From Methanomicrobiales archaeon (GTDB lineage: Archaea > Halobacteriota > Methanomicrobia > Methanomicrobiales > Methanospirillaceae), in contig JADGNL010000020.1 of the NCBI GenBank assembly GCA_017883495.1, positions 1 through 12,033 on the forward strand: a stretch of DNA of 12,033 bases, in the 5' to 3' direction. Numbering within the stretch: the stretch's first letter is position 1; every line of letters begins with the position of its first letter. The notes under the pieces are model-generated. The model was not told where the DNA came from, ran no database searches, and saw nothing but the letters and a program-made list of their open reading frames with translations. Of this stretch, positions 1 through 6,317 are shown in pieces. Made by a program: the position numbers and the translations under genes.

Positions 1-271
1 GGGAAAGCCGCGCCGCAACGACCTCGCCGAAGATTCTCCCAGATTCGGACGAGCGACTCCGGTTCGCGAGCACGGCCGCCCGATTGGCGGCAGGCGCCGC
101 GGAAGGCTTCTCCCGCACCCAGCGGGAGAGGAGTCCGTGCTCCTCGGCCGCGTACCGCGCCATGACCCCGGCGACGACGACCCGTGCCGGCCTGAGTGTC
201 GCCACGAGCCGGGCGGCCTCGCCCGAGTCGATCACCTCGGGGCCGTGAAGCACCAGGCTACAGCCGGACAC
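1..271 (-). CDS. DUF2117-like conserved archaeal protein, C-terminus cut by the left edge
   Basis: Reading the minus strand from a GTG at 271 gives about 90 open codons to the window edge, so only the N-terminal part is visible. The product begins MSGCSLVLHGPEVIDSG, followed by ARVVVAGVMARYAAEEHGL. From memory this HGPE(V/I)(I/V)DSG start plus VVAGxMxRxAxxxxGL matches the N-terminus of the DUF2117 family, found mostly in methanogens and of unknown function. The start is inferred: the GTG overlaps the end of the upstream zinc-ribbon gene by 14 nt, which suggests translational coupling, and a GTG at 253 is an alternative. It is the last visible gene of the nadX-nadC operon. Family assignment is by recall of the motif, so moderate confidence. 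Confidence 0.55.
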   Translation of the reverse strand, partial: MSGCSLVLHGPEVIDSGEAARLVATLRPARVVVAGVMARYAAEEHGLLSRWVREKPSAAPAANRAAVLANRSRSSESGRIFGEVVAARLS

Positions 272-443
272 GCCACCCGATCTCGAACCGGGCCCCGCAC
301 TCGGGACAGCAGAGCACGGCCGGACGGCCCCCGCCGTCGTCGGCGAGGAACGTGACGTGGAATCCTCGCTGATAGCCGCAGTCGGGGCAGACACGGACCT
401 CGCCGGCAGGGTCGAGCGGACGGACAGGTTTCACATCCTCCAT
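258..443 (-). CDS. small zinc-ribbon protein (61 aa)
   Basis: The product is 61 residues with two CxxC knuckles, CPDCG near residues 18-22 and CCPECG near 45-50, separated by about 25 residues and followed by ARFEIGWRV. This is the layout of a rubredoxin- or ribbon-type zinc-binding fold, as found in nucleic-acid-binding or assembly proteins; no specific family is recognised. I chose the ATG at 443 because it lies 25 nt after the nadC stop. An in-frame ATG at 491 would extend it by 16 residues but overlap nadC. Neither has a strong ribosome-binding site; a GGAGG lies just inside the ATG at 443. It sits between nadC and the DUF2117-like gene in one direction, so it is probably co-transcribed. 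Its link to NAD synthesis is unknown. Confidence 0.7.
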   Translation of the reverse strand: MEDVKPVRPLDPAGEVRVCPDCGYQRGFHVTFLADDGGGRPAVLCCPECGARFEIGWRVRL

Positions 444-468
444 GACAGAGATGGAGCAGGCGCCCTCT

Positions 469-1320
469 TCAATCCGCCTGTTGCGGCCCAAAGACCTCGA
501 GCGTGAGATCGAGGGACCGGACCGAGTGCGTCAGGGCCCCCACGCTCACCAGGTCGACCCCGAGCCCCGCGTACGCCCCGATCGTCGCCTCCGTGATCCC
601 GCCCGAGACCTCCACCCGGATACGATCGCGAAGCCCGGCCGATGCGAGCGCGACAAGCGCCTCTTCGACCCCGGCCGGGGTCATGTTGTCGAGCAGAACC
701 ATGTCGGCCCCGGCCCGGGCTGCCCGCACGGCCTCGTCGGCCGTCTCGACCTCGACCTCGACCGTCTTATACGCGGAGAACGCCCTGGCCCGCCGGACCG
801 CCTCCTCGATCGGGACGAGCGCGAGGTGGTTGTCCTTGATCAGCACCCCGTCAGAGAGCGTGAACCGGTGGGGGTCGCCGCCGCCGAGGAGCACGGCCTT
901 CTTGTCGAGCAGGCCGAGGCCCGGAGCGGTCTTGCGCGTGGCCGCGACGCGGACAGGCTGACCCCCCGCCCGCGCCAGCGCCGCGTACCGGGCCGTCGTC
1001 GTCGCGATCCCGCTCATCCGGCCGACGAGGTTCAGGGCTGTCCGCTCGACGAGCAGCACACCCCGGACCGAACCCTCGAGCGCGAGCACCGTCGCGCCAG
1101 CCTCGACCCGGTCGCCGTCGGTCGCACGAAGCGTCGCGTCGACTCCGTAATGGGCGAAGAGTGCGGCGGCCTCGGCAAGGCCGGCGGCGATCCCCGCTTC
1201 CCGGAATCGGAGGACCGCGGAGCAGACCCGATCGTCGAGCACGGCATCCGAGGTCACGTCGCCGAACGGCGCGTCCTCCGCGACGAACGCGAGGAGGCGT
1301 GTAAGCGGGACTCCGGTCAC
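469..1320 (-). CDS. nadC: nicotinate-nucleotide pyrophosphorylase (quinolinate phosphoribosyltransferase, carboxylating)
   Basis: NadC converts quinolinate and PRPP to nicotinate mononucleotide, CO2 and pyrophosphate, in the cytoplasm, as the committed step from quinolinate to NAD. The 283-residue length is normal for the family. Visible motifs, in order, are ERTALN at about 92-97, the substrate-binding TRKTAPGLG at 128-136, KKAV and GGGDPHRF at 140-153, IKDNH at 161-165, then the barrel elements VEVEVET, LLDNM, EVSGGI and SVGALTHS. The conserved Arg, His and Lys residues that bind quinolinate and PRPP are therefore present. The GTG start overlaps the nadX stop in a GTGA junction and follows a GGTGGGG ribosome-binding-like stretch at about 1324-1330, so the two genes are translationally coupled. 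The gene lies directly after nadX, which supplies iminoaspartate to the same pathway. Confidence 0.95.
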   Translation of the reverse strand: MTGVPLTRLLAFVAEDAPFGDVTSDAVLDDRVCSAVLRFREAGIAAGLAEAAALFAHYGVDATLRATDGDRVEAGATVLALEGSVRGVLLVERTALNLVGRMSGIATTTARYAALARAGGQPVRVAATRKTAPGLGLLDKKAVLLGGGDPHRFTLSDGVLIKDNHLALVPIEEAVRRARAFSAYKTVEVEVETADEAVRAARAGADMVLLDNMTPAGVEEALVALASAGLRDRIRVEVSGGITEATIGAYAGLGVDLVSVGALTHSVRSLDLTLEVFGPQQAD

Positions 1321-2075
1321 GTCCCCACCACGATCGGTTCGCCGAGGTCGCGCAGCAGGACCAGGATCGAGAGGGCCGCAAGGTACGACGTCGCCGGGTT
1401 GTCCGGGCTCGGCACGTTCCGGATCCGGAGATACGCATCGCCGAAGGGCCCCTCGGCGAAGATCTCGTGGATGTTCCGGTCCACGGCCGGGTCCGCCCAG
1501 AGCTCGACCTCGACCTCACGCCCGGCAGCGAGCGCGATCGCGGCCGAGACGTTGGTGTTCTTGGGGAAGGCCTGGACGCACTCGTCGGCCCGTCCGCGAA
1601 AGACGAGCGTCCGTTCGGTCAGCTCAAGTCGAAGCGACGCCGGGCTCTTGGTGGTCCTGAGCATGAGGCGGTCGATGCCGCCGATGCGCCCGATCTTGAG
1701 GTTGTCCAGCCCCATGACCGCACCGCTCGGAATGTAGACCCGCCGGCCGGATGCAATCGCCGCCTCGCGAAGGCGCGCGAGGAAGGCCGGATCGGCCAGC
1801 GCTCCGACCGACATCACGACGAAGTCCTTGCCGGCCCGGAGCACGGCCTCGCCGTGGGTCCGCACCGCCCCGACCGAGGCCGCCTCGACCACGAGGTCGA
1901 CGTCGGCGGCCGCGAACGCCTCGAACGAGTCGTAGGCCGTCCCCTCCGAGCGCTCCGCGAGCTCGCGGGCCCGCTCGGGCATCTGGTCGTAGAGGGCCGC
2001 AATCACGAAGCCCTCGGCGTGGGCCGCGATCAGGTGGCCGATATTGCCGCAGCCGAGCAGCCCGACCCGCATCAT
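1317..2075 (-). CDS. nadX: L-aspartate dehydrogenase (NAD precursor synthesis)
   Basis: NadX oxidises L-aspartate to iminoaspartate with NAD(P)+, replacing the oxygen-dependent NadB, which suits an anaerobe. The 252-residue product opens with a Rossmann motif, GLLGCGNIG at about 5-13. It carries VVEAAS near 62-67, the family signature IPSGAVMGLDNLK at 115-127, FPKNTNVSAA at 170-179, and a conserved histidine in NIHEI at about 203 that matches the catalytic His of the family. The product could start at either of two adjacent ATGs (2075 or 2072). No Shine-Dalgarno is visible, but a TATA-like box lies about 28 bp upstream, so the mRNA is probably leaderless. It ends in a 4-nt overlap with nadC. 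In many archaea nadA lies alongside; here it is absent and must be elsewhere if the pathway is complete. Confidence 0.93.
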   Translation of the reverse strand: MMRVGLLGCGNIGHLIAAHAEGFVIAALYDQMPERARELAERSEGTAYDSFEAFAAADVDLVVEAASVGAVRTHGEAVLRAGKDFVVMSVGALADPAFLARLREAAIASGRRVYIPSGAVMGLDNLKIGRIGGIDRLMLRTTKSPASLRLELTERTLVFRGRADECVQAFPKNTNVSAAIALAAGREVEVELWADPAVDRNIHEIFAEGPFGDAYLRIRNVPSPDNPATSYLAALSILVLLRDLGEPIVVGT

Positions 2076-2097
2076 GGGGTAGTGTGTGGTCTTCAGA

Positions 2098-2108
2098 GAG
2101 TATAAGAT
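2098..2108. promoter_or_regulatory. shared TATA-like box of a divergent pair
   Basis: The 52-bp gap between the nadX start (2075) and the divergent gene start (2128) contains one AT-rich patch, GAGTATAAGAT, in GC-rich surroundings. It reads AGTATAAG on plus and CTTATACT on minus, both acceptable archaeal TATA boxes. Its centre is about 28 bp from the nadX ATG and about 25 bp from the plus-strand ATG, the usual TATA to transcription-start distance, so both transcripts would begin at or within a few bases of their start codons. This is inferred from spacing only. Confidence 0.55.
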
Positions 2109-2127
2109 CCGCGGGGCAACAAGCCTG

Positions 2128-2682
2128 ATGTCGCGGGCCGCCGAATCCTGGTGGATGACGACCGATGAGATAGAGTGCGGGTTCGCCGCGCTCCAGGAGC
2201 AGATCAGCGCGAACCGCGACGCGATCGCGGAGACCACGGAGGCCGTACAGAAGGATGAGGCCGCCCTGCTTGCTCGGATGGCCGCGACCGCGGCCGCGAT
2301 CCTGCCGGTGGCCGGCCTCGAAGTGATGGCCCGGGGCAAGGTCGACGGTGCCGGCGAGATGTACGACCAGGGCTACTACCCCGGGAAGATGTTCGTCCTC
2401 GCCCGGACCGAGCCCATGCCCTTCCGACCGGACAACCCGGAGAAGGCGGTCACGGACCAGTTCTGTGTGCTCAAAGAGGACGGCACCCTGGCCGAACTGA
2501 TGTACTCGACCGACACCGTGGTCGTCGACAGCCTGCTCGCGCCGATCTCGCCCGAGGACGCGCTCGGGGTCTACGGCCCCGAACTCCTCTTCATGCTCTA
2601 CCGGGCGCTCCGGCAGTACCTCGAGGGACAGGATGCTCTGCTCGACGCCCTCCGGACCACGCTCGAGTATCTCCACAGGTAA
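2128..2682 (+). CDS. uncharacterised 184-residue protein with a predicted N-terminal coiled coil
   Basis: I do not recognise this family. The product is soluble, with no signal peptide or membrane helix. Residues about 15-55 are an alpha-helical, acidic stretch (GFAALQEQISANRDAIAETT and onward) with heptad-like spacing, suggesting a coiled coil. The middle holds MYDQGYYPGKMFVLARTEPMPF, which looks beta-strand rich, then STDTVVVDSLLAPISPEDA. The C-terminus (LLFMLYRALRQYLEGQDALL and onward) is helical again. The ATG at 2128 is preferred because the TATA-like box at 2101-2106 sits about 25 bp upstream, implying a leaderless mRNA. An ATG at 2155 (MTTDEIEC) is a real alternative. The gene diverges from nadX and runs convergently into the next gene with a 3-nt gap. 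Confidence 0.75.
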   Translation: MSRAAESWWMTTDEIECGFAALQEQISANRDAIAETTEAVQKDEAALLARMAATAAAILPVAGLEVMARGKVDGAGEMYDQGYYPGKMFVLARTEPMPFRPDNPEKAVTDQFCVLKEDGTLAELMYSTDTVVVDSLLAPISPEDALGVYGPELLFMLYRALRQYLEGQDALLDALRTTLEYLHR

Positions 2683-2692
2683 AATTTATTTG
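2681..2692. terminator. shared AT-rich terminator between convergent genes
   Basis: The stop codons of the two convergent genes are separated by only 3 nt, inside an A/T block (AAAATTTATTTG) that gives T-rich RNA on either strand. Oligo-T tracts are sufficient for termination by archaeal RNA polymerase, so this is the likely end of both transcripts. Confidence 0.45.
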
Positions 2693-3138
2693 TACCCGAA
2701 GATTCCGAATGCGGGCCGGAGCGGGTCCTCCGCGGGGTGAAGGGCCGAGAGGAGCGTCGTCCGGCGAAAGGGCTGGCCTCTGCTATTTGTGTAGGTCACG
2801 ACCCCCTTCACCTCGGTCACCTGCTCGGGAAGCGGCACTGCATGGATCGCCTCGACTGCGAGCGAGGGGAGATCGGTTTCGACGCCGATCGGAACGACCG
2901 AGACGTGTACCTGGAGCGCCGGCGCATTCCCTCTGTTCCTGAGTACGATCGATCGTGCATCCTCGGCGAGCGAGGCCTCGATATCGGGGAGATCGCGGGT
3001 GTCGCGCCCGATCGCGAGAGCCATGGCCACGACGCAGGCGATGACCAGGGCTATCAGCGAGAGGTAGGGCGAGACGACGAAAAGGCCGGCCGCGGCCACG
3101 AGGCCGAGCACGACGACGATCACGAGCGAGCGCTCCAT
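2686..3138 (-). CDS. small membrane-anchored protein, unknown function
   Basis: The 150-residue product has two hydrophobic helices near its N-terminus (about residues 4-22 and 27-44), then a soluble domain of about 105 residues predicted mainly beta, with ARSIVLRNRGNAPALQVHVS and SRGQPFRRTTLL. Such an arrangement fits a hairpin-anchored protein with its C-terminal domain on one membrane face. The VLRNRGNAPA stretch is reminiscent of Ig-like or CARDB-type folds seen in archaeal envelope proteins, but this is only a resemblance. The ATG at 3138 is preceded by GGCGATC at 3147-3153, a plausible ribosome-binding site, and by an AT-rich box at 3161-3168. It lies just downstream of the tRNA on the same strand and may be transcribed separately or by read-through. 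Confidence 0.75.
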   Translation of the reverse strand: MERSLVIVVVLGLVAAAGLFVVSPYLSLIALVIACVVAMALAIGRDTRDLPDIEASLAEDARSIVLRNRGNAPALQVHVSVVPIGVETDLPSLAVEAIHAVPLPEQVTEVKGVVTYTNSRGQPFRRTTLLSALHPAEDPLRPAFGIFGYK

Positions 3139-3160
3139 GAGAAAGAGATCGCCGGGAAAC

Positions 3161-3170
3161 GATAAAAAAC
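3161..3170 (-). promoter_or_regulatory. T-tract that can end the tRNA transcript and serve as TATA box of the next gene
   Basis: On the minus strand this reads GTTTTTTATC, starting 11 nt after the tRNA 3' end. The six T residues are a good archaeal oligo-T terminator for the tRNA. The same bases (TTTTTATC) lie about 26 bp before the ATG at 3138, the spacing expected for a TATA box. Both roles are inferred from position. Confidence 0.4.
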
Positions 3171-3180
3171 AGGGCGTGCA

Positions 3181-3254
3181 TGGGCCCGATGAGATTCGAA
3201 CTCATGGCCTCCCGGTTATCAGCCGGGCGCACCACCTAGCTATGCTACGGGCCC
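3181..3254 (-). tRNA. tRNA-Ile (anticodon GAU)
   Basis: The minus strand folds into a complete 74-nt cloverleaf. The acceptor stem is GGGCCCG with CGGGCCC, the D arm has GCAT/GTGC and a loop with GG, the anticodon stem is CCCGG/CCGGG around the loop CTGATAA (anticodon GAT), and the T arm is ATGAG-TTCGAAT-CTCAT. The discriminator base is A. The CCA end is not encoded, and no intron is present. Confidence 0.96.
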
Positions 3255-3287
3255 TTCGGGTTACCCTACTAGATCAATCGTCCCGGT

Positions 3288-3295
3288 TCTTATAG
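3288..3295 (-). promoter_or_regulatory. TATA-like box of tRNA-Ile
   Basis: CTATAAGA on the minus strand lies about 37 bp upstream of the mature tRNA 5' end. Transcription would begin near 3265 and give a leader of about 10 nt for RNase P to remove. Assigned by position and composition. Confidence 0.5.
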
Positions 3296-3340
3296 ATTAT
3301 CGATGGCGTCCGAACAGACGCTTTTGTATCCTCGACGGGG

Positions 3341-3349
3341 CAATATTCT
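3341..3349 (+). promoter_or_regulatory. possible TATA-like box of the iorAB operon
   Basis: CAATATTCT is the most AT-rich patch about 45 bp before the chosen iorA ATG, giving a leader of roughly 20 nt that would include the ribosome-binding-like GGGAGTGG at 3379-3386. TTTTGTATCC at about 3321-3330 is an alternative box. Confidence 0.35.
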
Positions 3350-3389
3350 TGAACGGGCCGCCGCATGCGGTCCGGCACGGGAGTGGTCC

Positions 3390-5174
3390 ATGGCACGACA
3401 GTATCTGCTGGGGAACGAGGCGCTCGCCCACGCCGCCCTCGAGGGCGGTGTCGGGTTCGCGGCCGGGTACCCGGGCACGCCCTCGTCCGAGGTGATCGAC
3501 CTGCTTCGGGTCGAACGGCCCGCGGGCGTCCATGTCGAGTGGTCGACCAACGAGAAGGTGGCCTTCGAGAACGCGCTCGCGGCGGCGTGGTGCGGCGTCC
3601 GTGCGCTCTTCACGACCAAGCACGTCGGCCTGAATGTCGCGGCCGATCCGCTGATGACCAGCGCGTACACGGGTGTCACGGGGGGGCTCGTGGTCTTCTC
3701 CGCGGACGACCCGTACGCGCATTCGTCCCAGAACGAGCAGGACAGCCGACTCTACGCGGCGATGGCCGGACTGCCCTGCCTCGACCCGACGACGATCGAG
3801 GAGGCGCACGCACTCCTCCGCGACGCCTTCGCCCTCTCCGAGGAGTTCGGTCTCCCCGTGATCTTCCGCCCGACGACCCGCATCTGTCACTCGAAAGCCG
3901 ATATCGAGCTCGGTCCGATCGCGGAGACACCGCGGACGGCGATATTCCGCCGCGACCCGCGGCAGTACGTGGTGATCCCGGCCCATACCCGGGTGCTCCA
4001 CCACCGGCTGAACAAGAAGCAGCCGCGGATCCGGGAGCGCCTCCTCGAACTCGGGTACAACGAGGGCACGATCCGCGGTCCGCGCGCAGTGGTTGCGGGC
4101 GGCATCGCGGCGAGCTACGTCCGCGAGGTGCTTCCGGACGACGTCTCGCTCTTCACGGTCCGCGCCTATCCCGTCGACCTCGAACAGCTCCGCTGCTTCT
4201 GCCTCGAGCACGAGGAGGTGCTCGTGGTCGAGGAGGGAGCGCCCGTGGTCGAGGAGCAGGTCCGTCAGGCGGCCGGCTGCGTCCGGGTCTCGGGCAAGCG
4301 GACCGGCCATGTTCCCGCGGAAGGGGAGCTTTCCCCTGCCGCGGTCCGCGTTGCGCTCGCGAAAGCAGGCTATCTGGACACCCCTCCGGCGCCCTCCGCT
4401 CCCGAGGAAGGGTTGCCGCCACGTCCGCCGATCCTCTGCGCCGGCTGCCCCCACCGAGCGGTCTTTTTCGCGATGCGCCGCGTCTTCAAGGACGCGGTCT
4501 TCCCGTCAGATATCGGCTGCTACACACTCGGGCTCCAGCTCGGGGCCGTGGACACCACGATCTGCATGGGCGCCTCGATCACGGTCGGGTCGGGGATCGC
4601 GCAGACGGCCGGCGGCGACGTGGTCGCGACGATCGGGGACTCGACCTTCCTCCACACCGGCCTGCCCGGTCTGGTGAACAGCGTGTACAACGGTGCGAAC
4701 ATGGTCGTGGTGATCCTGGACAACCGGACCACGGCCATGACCGGGCATCAGCCCAACCCGACGACCGGGGTGACCGCAACCGGCGAGGTCTCGCCGAAGG
4801 TCTCGCTCGAGGCGCTCTGCCGCGCCTGCGGCGTGGCCTGGGTCGAGACCGTGGACCCGTACGACATGACCGGACTCGTCGCGACCCTCCGCGAGGCGAA
4901 GGGCCAGTCGGGGGTCCGCGTGGTGATCGCGAAGAAGCCCTGTGTTATCAACGAACGGCGTGCGAAGGTCGCACGGCCCCGCTATGCGGTCGATGCATCG
5001 GTCTGCTCGGGCTGCCGGACCTGTCTCCGCTTCGGCTGCCCGGCGCTGGCCCTCGAGGGGGAGACGGCCGCCATCACGGCGCTCTGTTCGGGCTGCGGAG
5101 TCTGCGCTGCCCTCTGCCCGCAGGGGGCGATCGGCAGGGAAGGCCGGCCGCCGGCGAAAGGAGGCACGGTATGA
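3390..5174 (+). CDS. iorA: indolepyruvate:ferredoxin oxidoreductase, alpha subunit
   Basis: IorA is the catalytic subunit of the enzyme that oxidatively decarboxylates indolepyruvate and other aryl pyruvates to aryl-acetyl-CoA, passing electrons to ferredoxin; in methanogens it can also run reductively for aromatic amino acid synthesis. The 594-residue product has the family order. An N-terminal thiamin-pyrimidine domain carries GYPGTPSSE at 26-34 and EWSTNEKVAFE at 50-60. The diphosphate-binding domain has CAGCPHRA near 350 and GDSTFLHTGLPGLVNS through ILDNRTTAMTG near 415-450. The C-terminus holds two [4Fe-4S] motifs, CSGCRTCLRFGCP at about 538 and CSGCGVCAALCP at about 564. The first has CxxCxxCx4C spacing, usual for IorA. 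I chose the ATG at 3390 because it follows GGGAGTGG and gives the family N-terminus; an ATG at 3303 would add 29 residues unlike the family. Its end overlaps iorB by 4 nt. Confidence 0.95.
   Translation: MARQYLLGNEALAHAALEGGVGFAAGYPGTPSSEVIDLLRVERPAGVHVEWSTNEKVAFENALAAAWCGVRALFTTKHVGLNVAADPLMTSAYTGVTGGLVVFSADDPYAHSSQNEQDSRLYAAMAGLPCLDPTTIEEAHALLRDAFALSEEFGLPVIFRPTTRICHSKADIELGPIAETPRTAIFRRDPRQYVVIPAHTRVLHHRLNKKQPRIRERLLELGYNEGTIRGPRAVVAGGIAASYVREVLPDDVSLFTVRAYPVDLEQLRCFCLEHEEVLVVEEGAPVVEEQVRQAAGCVRVSGKRTGHVPAEGELSPAAVRVALAKAGYLDTPPAPSAPEEGLPPRPPILCAGCPHRAVFFAMRRVFKDAVFPSDIGCYTLGLQLGAVDTTICMGASITVGSGIAQTAGGDVVATIGDSTFLHTGLPGLVNSVYNGANMVVVILDNRTTAMTGHQPNPTTGVTATGEVSPKVSLEALCRACGVAWVETVDPYDMTGLVATLREAKGQSGVRVVIAKKPCVINERRAKVARPRYAVDASVCSGCRTCLRFGCPALALEGETAAITALCSGCGVCAALCPQGAIGREGRPPAKGGTV
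5157..5164 (+). promoter_or_regulatory. strong ribosome-binding site of iorB
   Basis: AAAGGAGG inside the end of iorA lies 6 nt before the iorB ATG. It is the clearest Shine-Dalgarno in the window and fixes the iorB start, whose ATGA overlaps the iorA stop. Confidence 0.8.
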
Positions 5175-5743
5175 GCTACGATATCATGATCGTCGGGGTC
5201 GGGGGCCAGGGAACGATCCTCGCCTCGAACATCCTCGGCGAGGCCTGCGTGACCGAGGGACGGTCCGTCCGCGGCGCCGAGACGCACGGCATGGCCCAGC
5301 GCGGCGGCTCGGTCGAGTGCTCGGTCCGTATCGACGGCCGGTTCGGCCCCCTGATCGACCCTGGCTCGGCCGACCTTCTGCTCTCGTTCGACCTGCTCGA
5401 GGCCCTCCGGTACCGGCACTTCCTGAAACCGATCGGACGCGTGGTGACGAACACCGCGATCATCACGCCCACCCCGGTCTTCACGCAGCAGCTCCCGATG
5501 CCGTCGCCCGCGGAGTGCCTCGCGCGGCTCGCGCCGTTCAGGCCGCTGGCCATCGATGCCGGCGCACTCGCCCGCGAGGCCGGATCGGAGCTGGCCCAGA
5601 ACGTCGTGCTGATCGGCGCCGCCTCGCATCTGCTTCCGCTCTCGCCCGAGTCACTCCTGGCCGCGATCGAGCGATCGGTCCCGCCGAAGACGATCGAGCT
5701 GAACCGCCGGGCGTTCGAGCTCGGCCGGGCGGCGGGCACGTAG
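5171..5743 (+). CDS. iorB: indolepyruvate:ferredoxin oxidoreductase, beta subunit
   Basis: IorB is the gamma-type subunit of the 2-oxoacid:ferredoxin oxidoreductase superfamily and pairs with IorA. The 190-residue length is typical. The N-terminus has the family glycine motif IVGVGGQGTILASNILGEA (about residues 7-25), and residues about 37-54 carry GAETHGMAQRGGSVECSVRI, the family hallmark. It then has GSADLLLSFDLLEALRY and a C-terminal helix FELGRAAGT. It overlaps iorA through ATGA and has a strong ribosome-binding site, so the subunits are made together in fixed ratio. Nothing needed for function appears to be missing. Confidence 0.94.
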   Translation: MSYDIMIVGVGGQGTILASNILGEACVTEGRSVRGAETHGMAQRGGSVECSVRIDGRFGPLIDPGSADLLLSFDLLEALRYRHFLKPIGRVVTNTAIITPTPVFTQQLPMPSPAECLARLAPFRPLAIDAGALAREAGSELAQNVVLIGAASHLLPLSPESLLAAIERSVPPKTIELNRRAFELGRAAGT

Positions 5744-5757
5744 CCTTCTTTCCTTTG
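5744..5757 (+). terminator. pyrimidine/T-rich tract after iorB
   Basis: CCTTCTTTCCTTTG follows the iorB stop immediately. It is a T-rich stretch of the kind that ends archaeal transcripts, but it is not a long uninterrupted T run. Confidence 0.35.
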
Positions 5758-5770
5758 GTCGCGCCGCGAA

Positions 5771-5790
5771 TGCCGGAGGGCGTTCCGGCA
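5771..5790. repeat. perfect 7-bp inverted repeat between convergent genes
   Basis: TGCCGGA and TCCGGCA are separated by 6 nt and would form a GC-rich hairpin on either strand. It lies in the 106-bp gap between iorB and the convergent membrane-protein gene. No T run follows directly, so a terminator or RNA 3'-end stabiliser role is only possible. Confidence 0.4.
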
Positions 5791-5849
5791 CGCTTCCCGA
5801 CCGTCCCCCGAATGTCTAACCCAAACGGCCGGCTCAGCCAGGTGCAGTG

Positions 5850-6209
5850 CTATGCCGGCGTCGTCGTCGCCATCGCCGCCGGTTCGCGGTCGGCAAAGTA
5901 CAGCAGCCCGCCTGCAAATACCATAATTAGATTCGGCGGCGGCAGAACGACCGCGGCGAGCGCGTAGTACGACGCCTCCCGGACGCGACCGTCCCTCAGT
6001 CTGCGCAGAGCGAGCACGCCTGCTGCGCTCCCGCCGGCTGCCAGCAATGCGAAGAGCAGGCCCCCGGTCGCCCACGCCTCCGGCATCGGCATCCGTCCCA
6101 GAAAGACGGCCGTCGCTGCCAGGAGGGCGAGAAGGGTCAGGATAATGCTCAGGATGGTCGAGAGCAGGATCAGGATTCGGGCAAGGCGGATCTCTCTCGT
6201 AGCGTTCAT
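5850..6209 (-). CDS. small integral membrane protein (119 aa), unknown function
   Basis: The product is strongly hydrophobic with three or four predicted membrane helices: about residues 12-38 (ILILLSTILSIILTLLALLA), 46-71, and 77-107, the last possibly two segments broken by LPPPN. Short basic loops (RRLRDGR) suggest a cytoplasmic turn. No catalytic motif is visible and I do not recognise the family. It is downstream of the bd-like/ABC operon on the same strand but separated by 108 bp with its own TATA-like box, so it may be a separate transcript. The ATG at 6209 has only a weak ribosome-binding site, and the TATA-like box about 32 bp upstream suggests a very short leader. Confidence 0.72.
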   Translation of the reverse strand: MNATREIRLARILILLSTILSIILTLLALLAATAVFLGRMPMPEAWATGGLLFALLAAGGSAAGVLALRRLRDGRVREASYYALAAVVLPPPNLIMVFAGGLLYFADREPAAMATTTPA

Positions 6210-6237
6210 TCCGATCAGCAGCGAAGGGGGAAGCGAG

Positions 6238-6246
6238 TATTTAATT
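6238..6246 (-). promoter_or_regulatory. TATA-like box of the 119-residue membrane protein
   Basis: AATTAAATA on the minus strand is an isolated AT-rich patch whose centre lies about 33 bp before the ATG at 6209, giving a leader of roughly 5 nt. Confidence 0.5.
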
Positions 6247-6263
6247 GTGGTGCGTCTCTCGTC

Positions 6264-6303
6264 GAACGGGGGGTGCGGTCTTCCCGTTCTGAAGAGAAAA
6301 GGA
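6264..6303 (-). terminator. possible terminator of the bd-like/ABC operon
   Basis: On the minus strand, downstream of the permease stop, a pyrimidine tract CCTTTTCTCTTC (about 6291-6302) is followed by a 7-bp inverted repeat (GAACGGG/CCCGTTC, 6264-6289). The T-rich tract is the more likely archaeal stop signal; the hairpin may be incidental. Confidence 0.3.
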
Positions 6304-6317
6304 GCCGGATGTTGTCG

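Noticed and set aside
442..1737. Long plus-strand open frame of 431 codons opposite nadC and nadX
   Set aside because: Its product is Arg/Pro/Asp-rich with no domain, and it is antisense to two clearly conserved genes; GC-rich DNA commonly keeps such frames open.
3303..3389. Upstream ATG that would lengthen iorA by 29 residues
   Set aside because: The extra residues do not resemble the IorA N-terminus, and no promoter or ribosome-binding site fits that start, whereas the ATG at 3390 has GGGAGTGG before it.
3365..5170. Plus-strand open frame leading into iorB in the iorB frame
   Set aside because: Only the part from 5171 resembles a protein; the upstream portion is an Arg/Gly-rich shadow of iorA in another frame.
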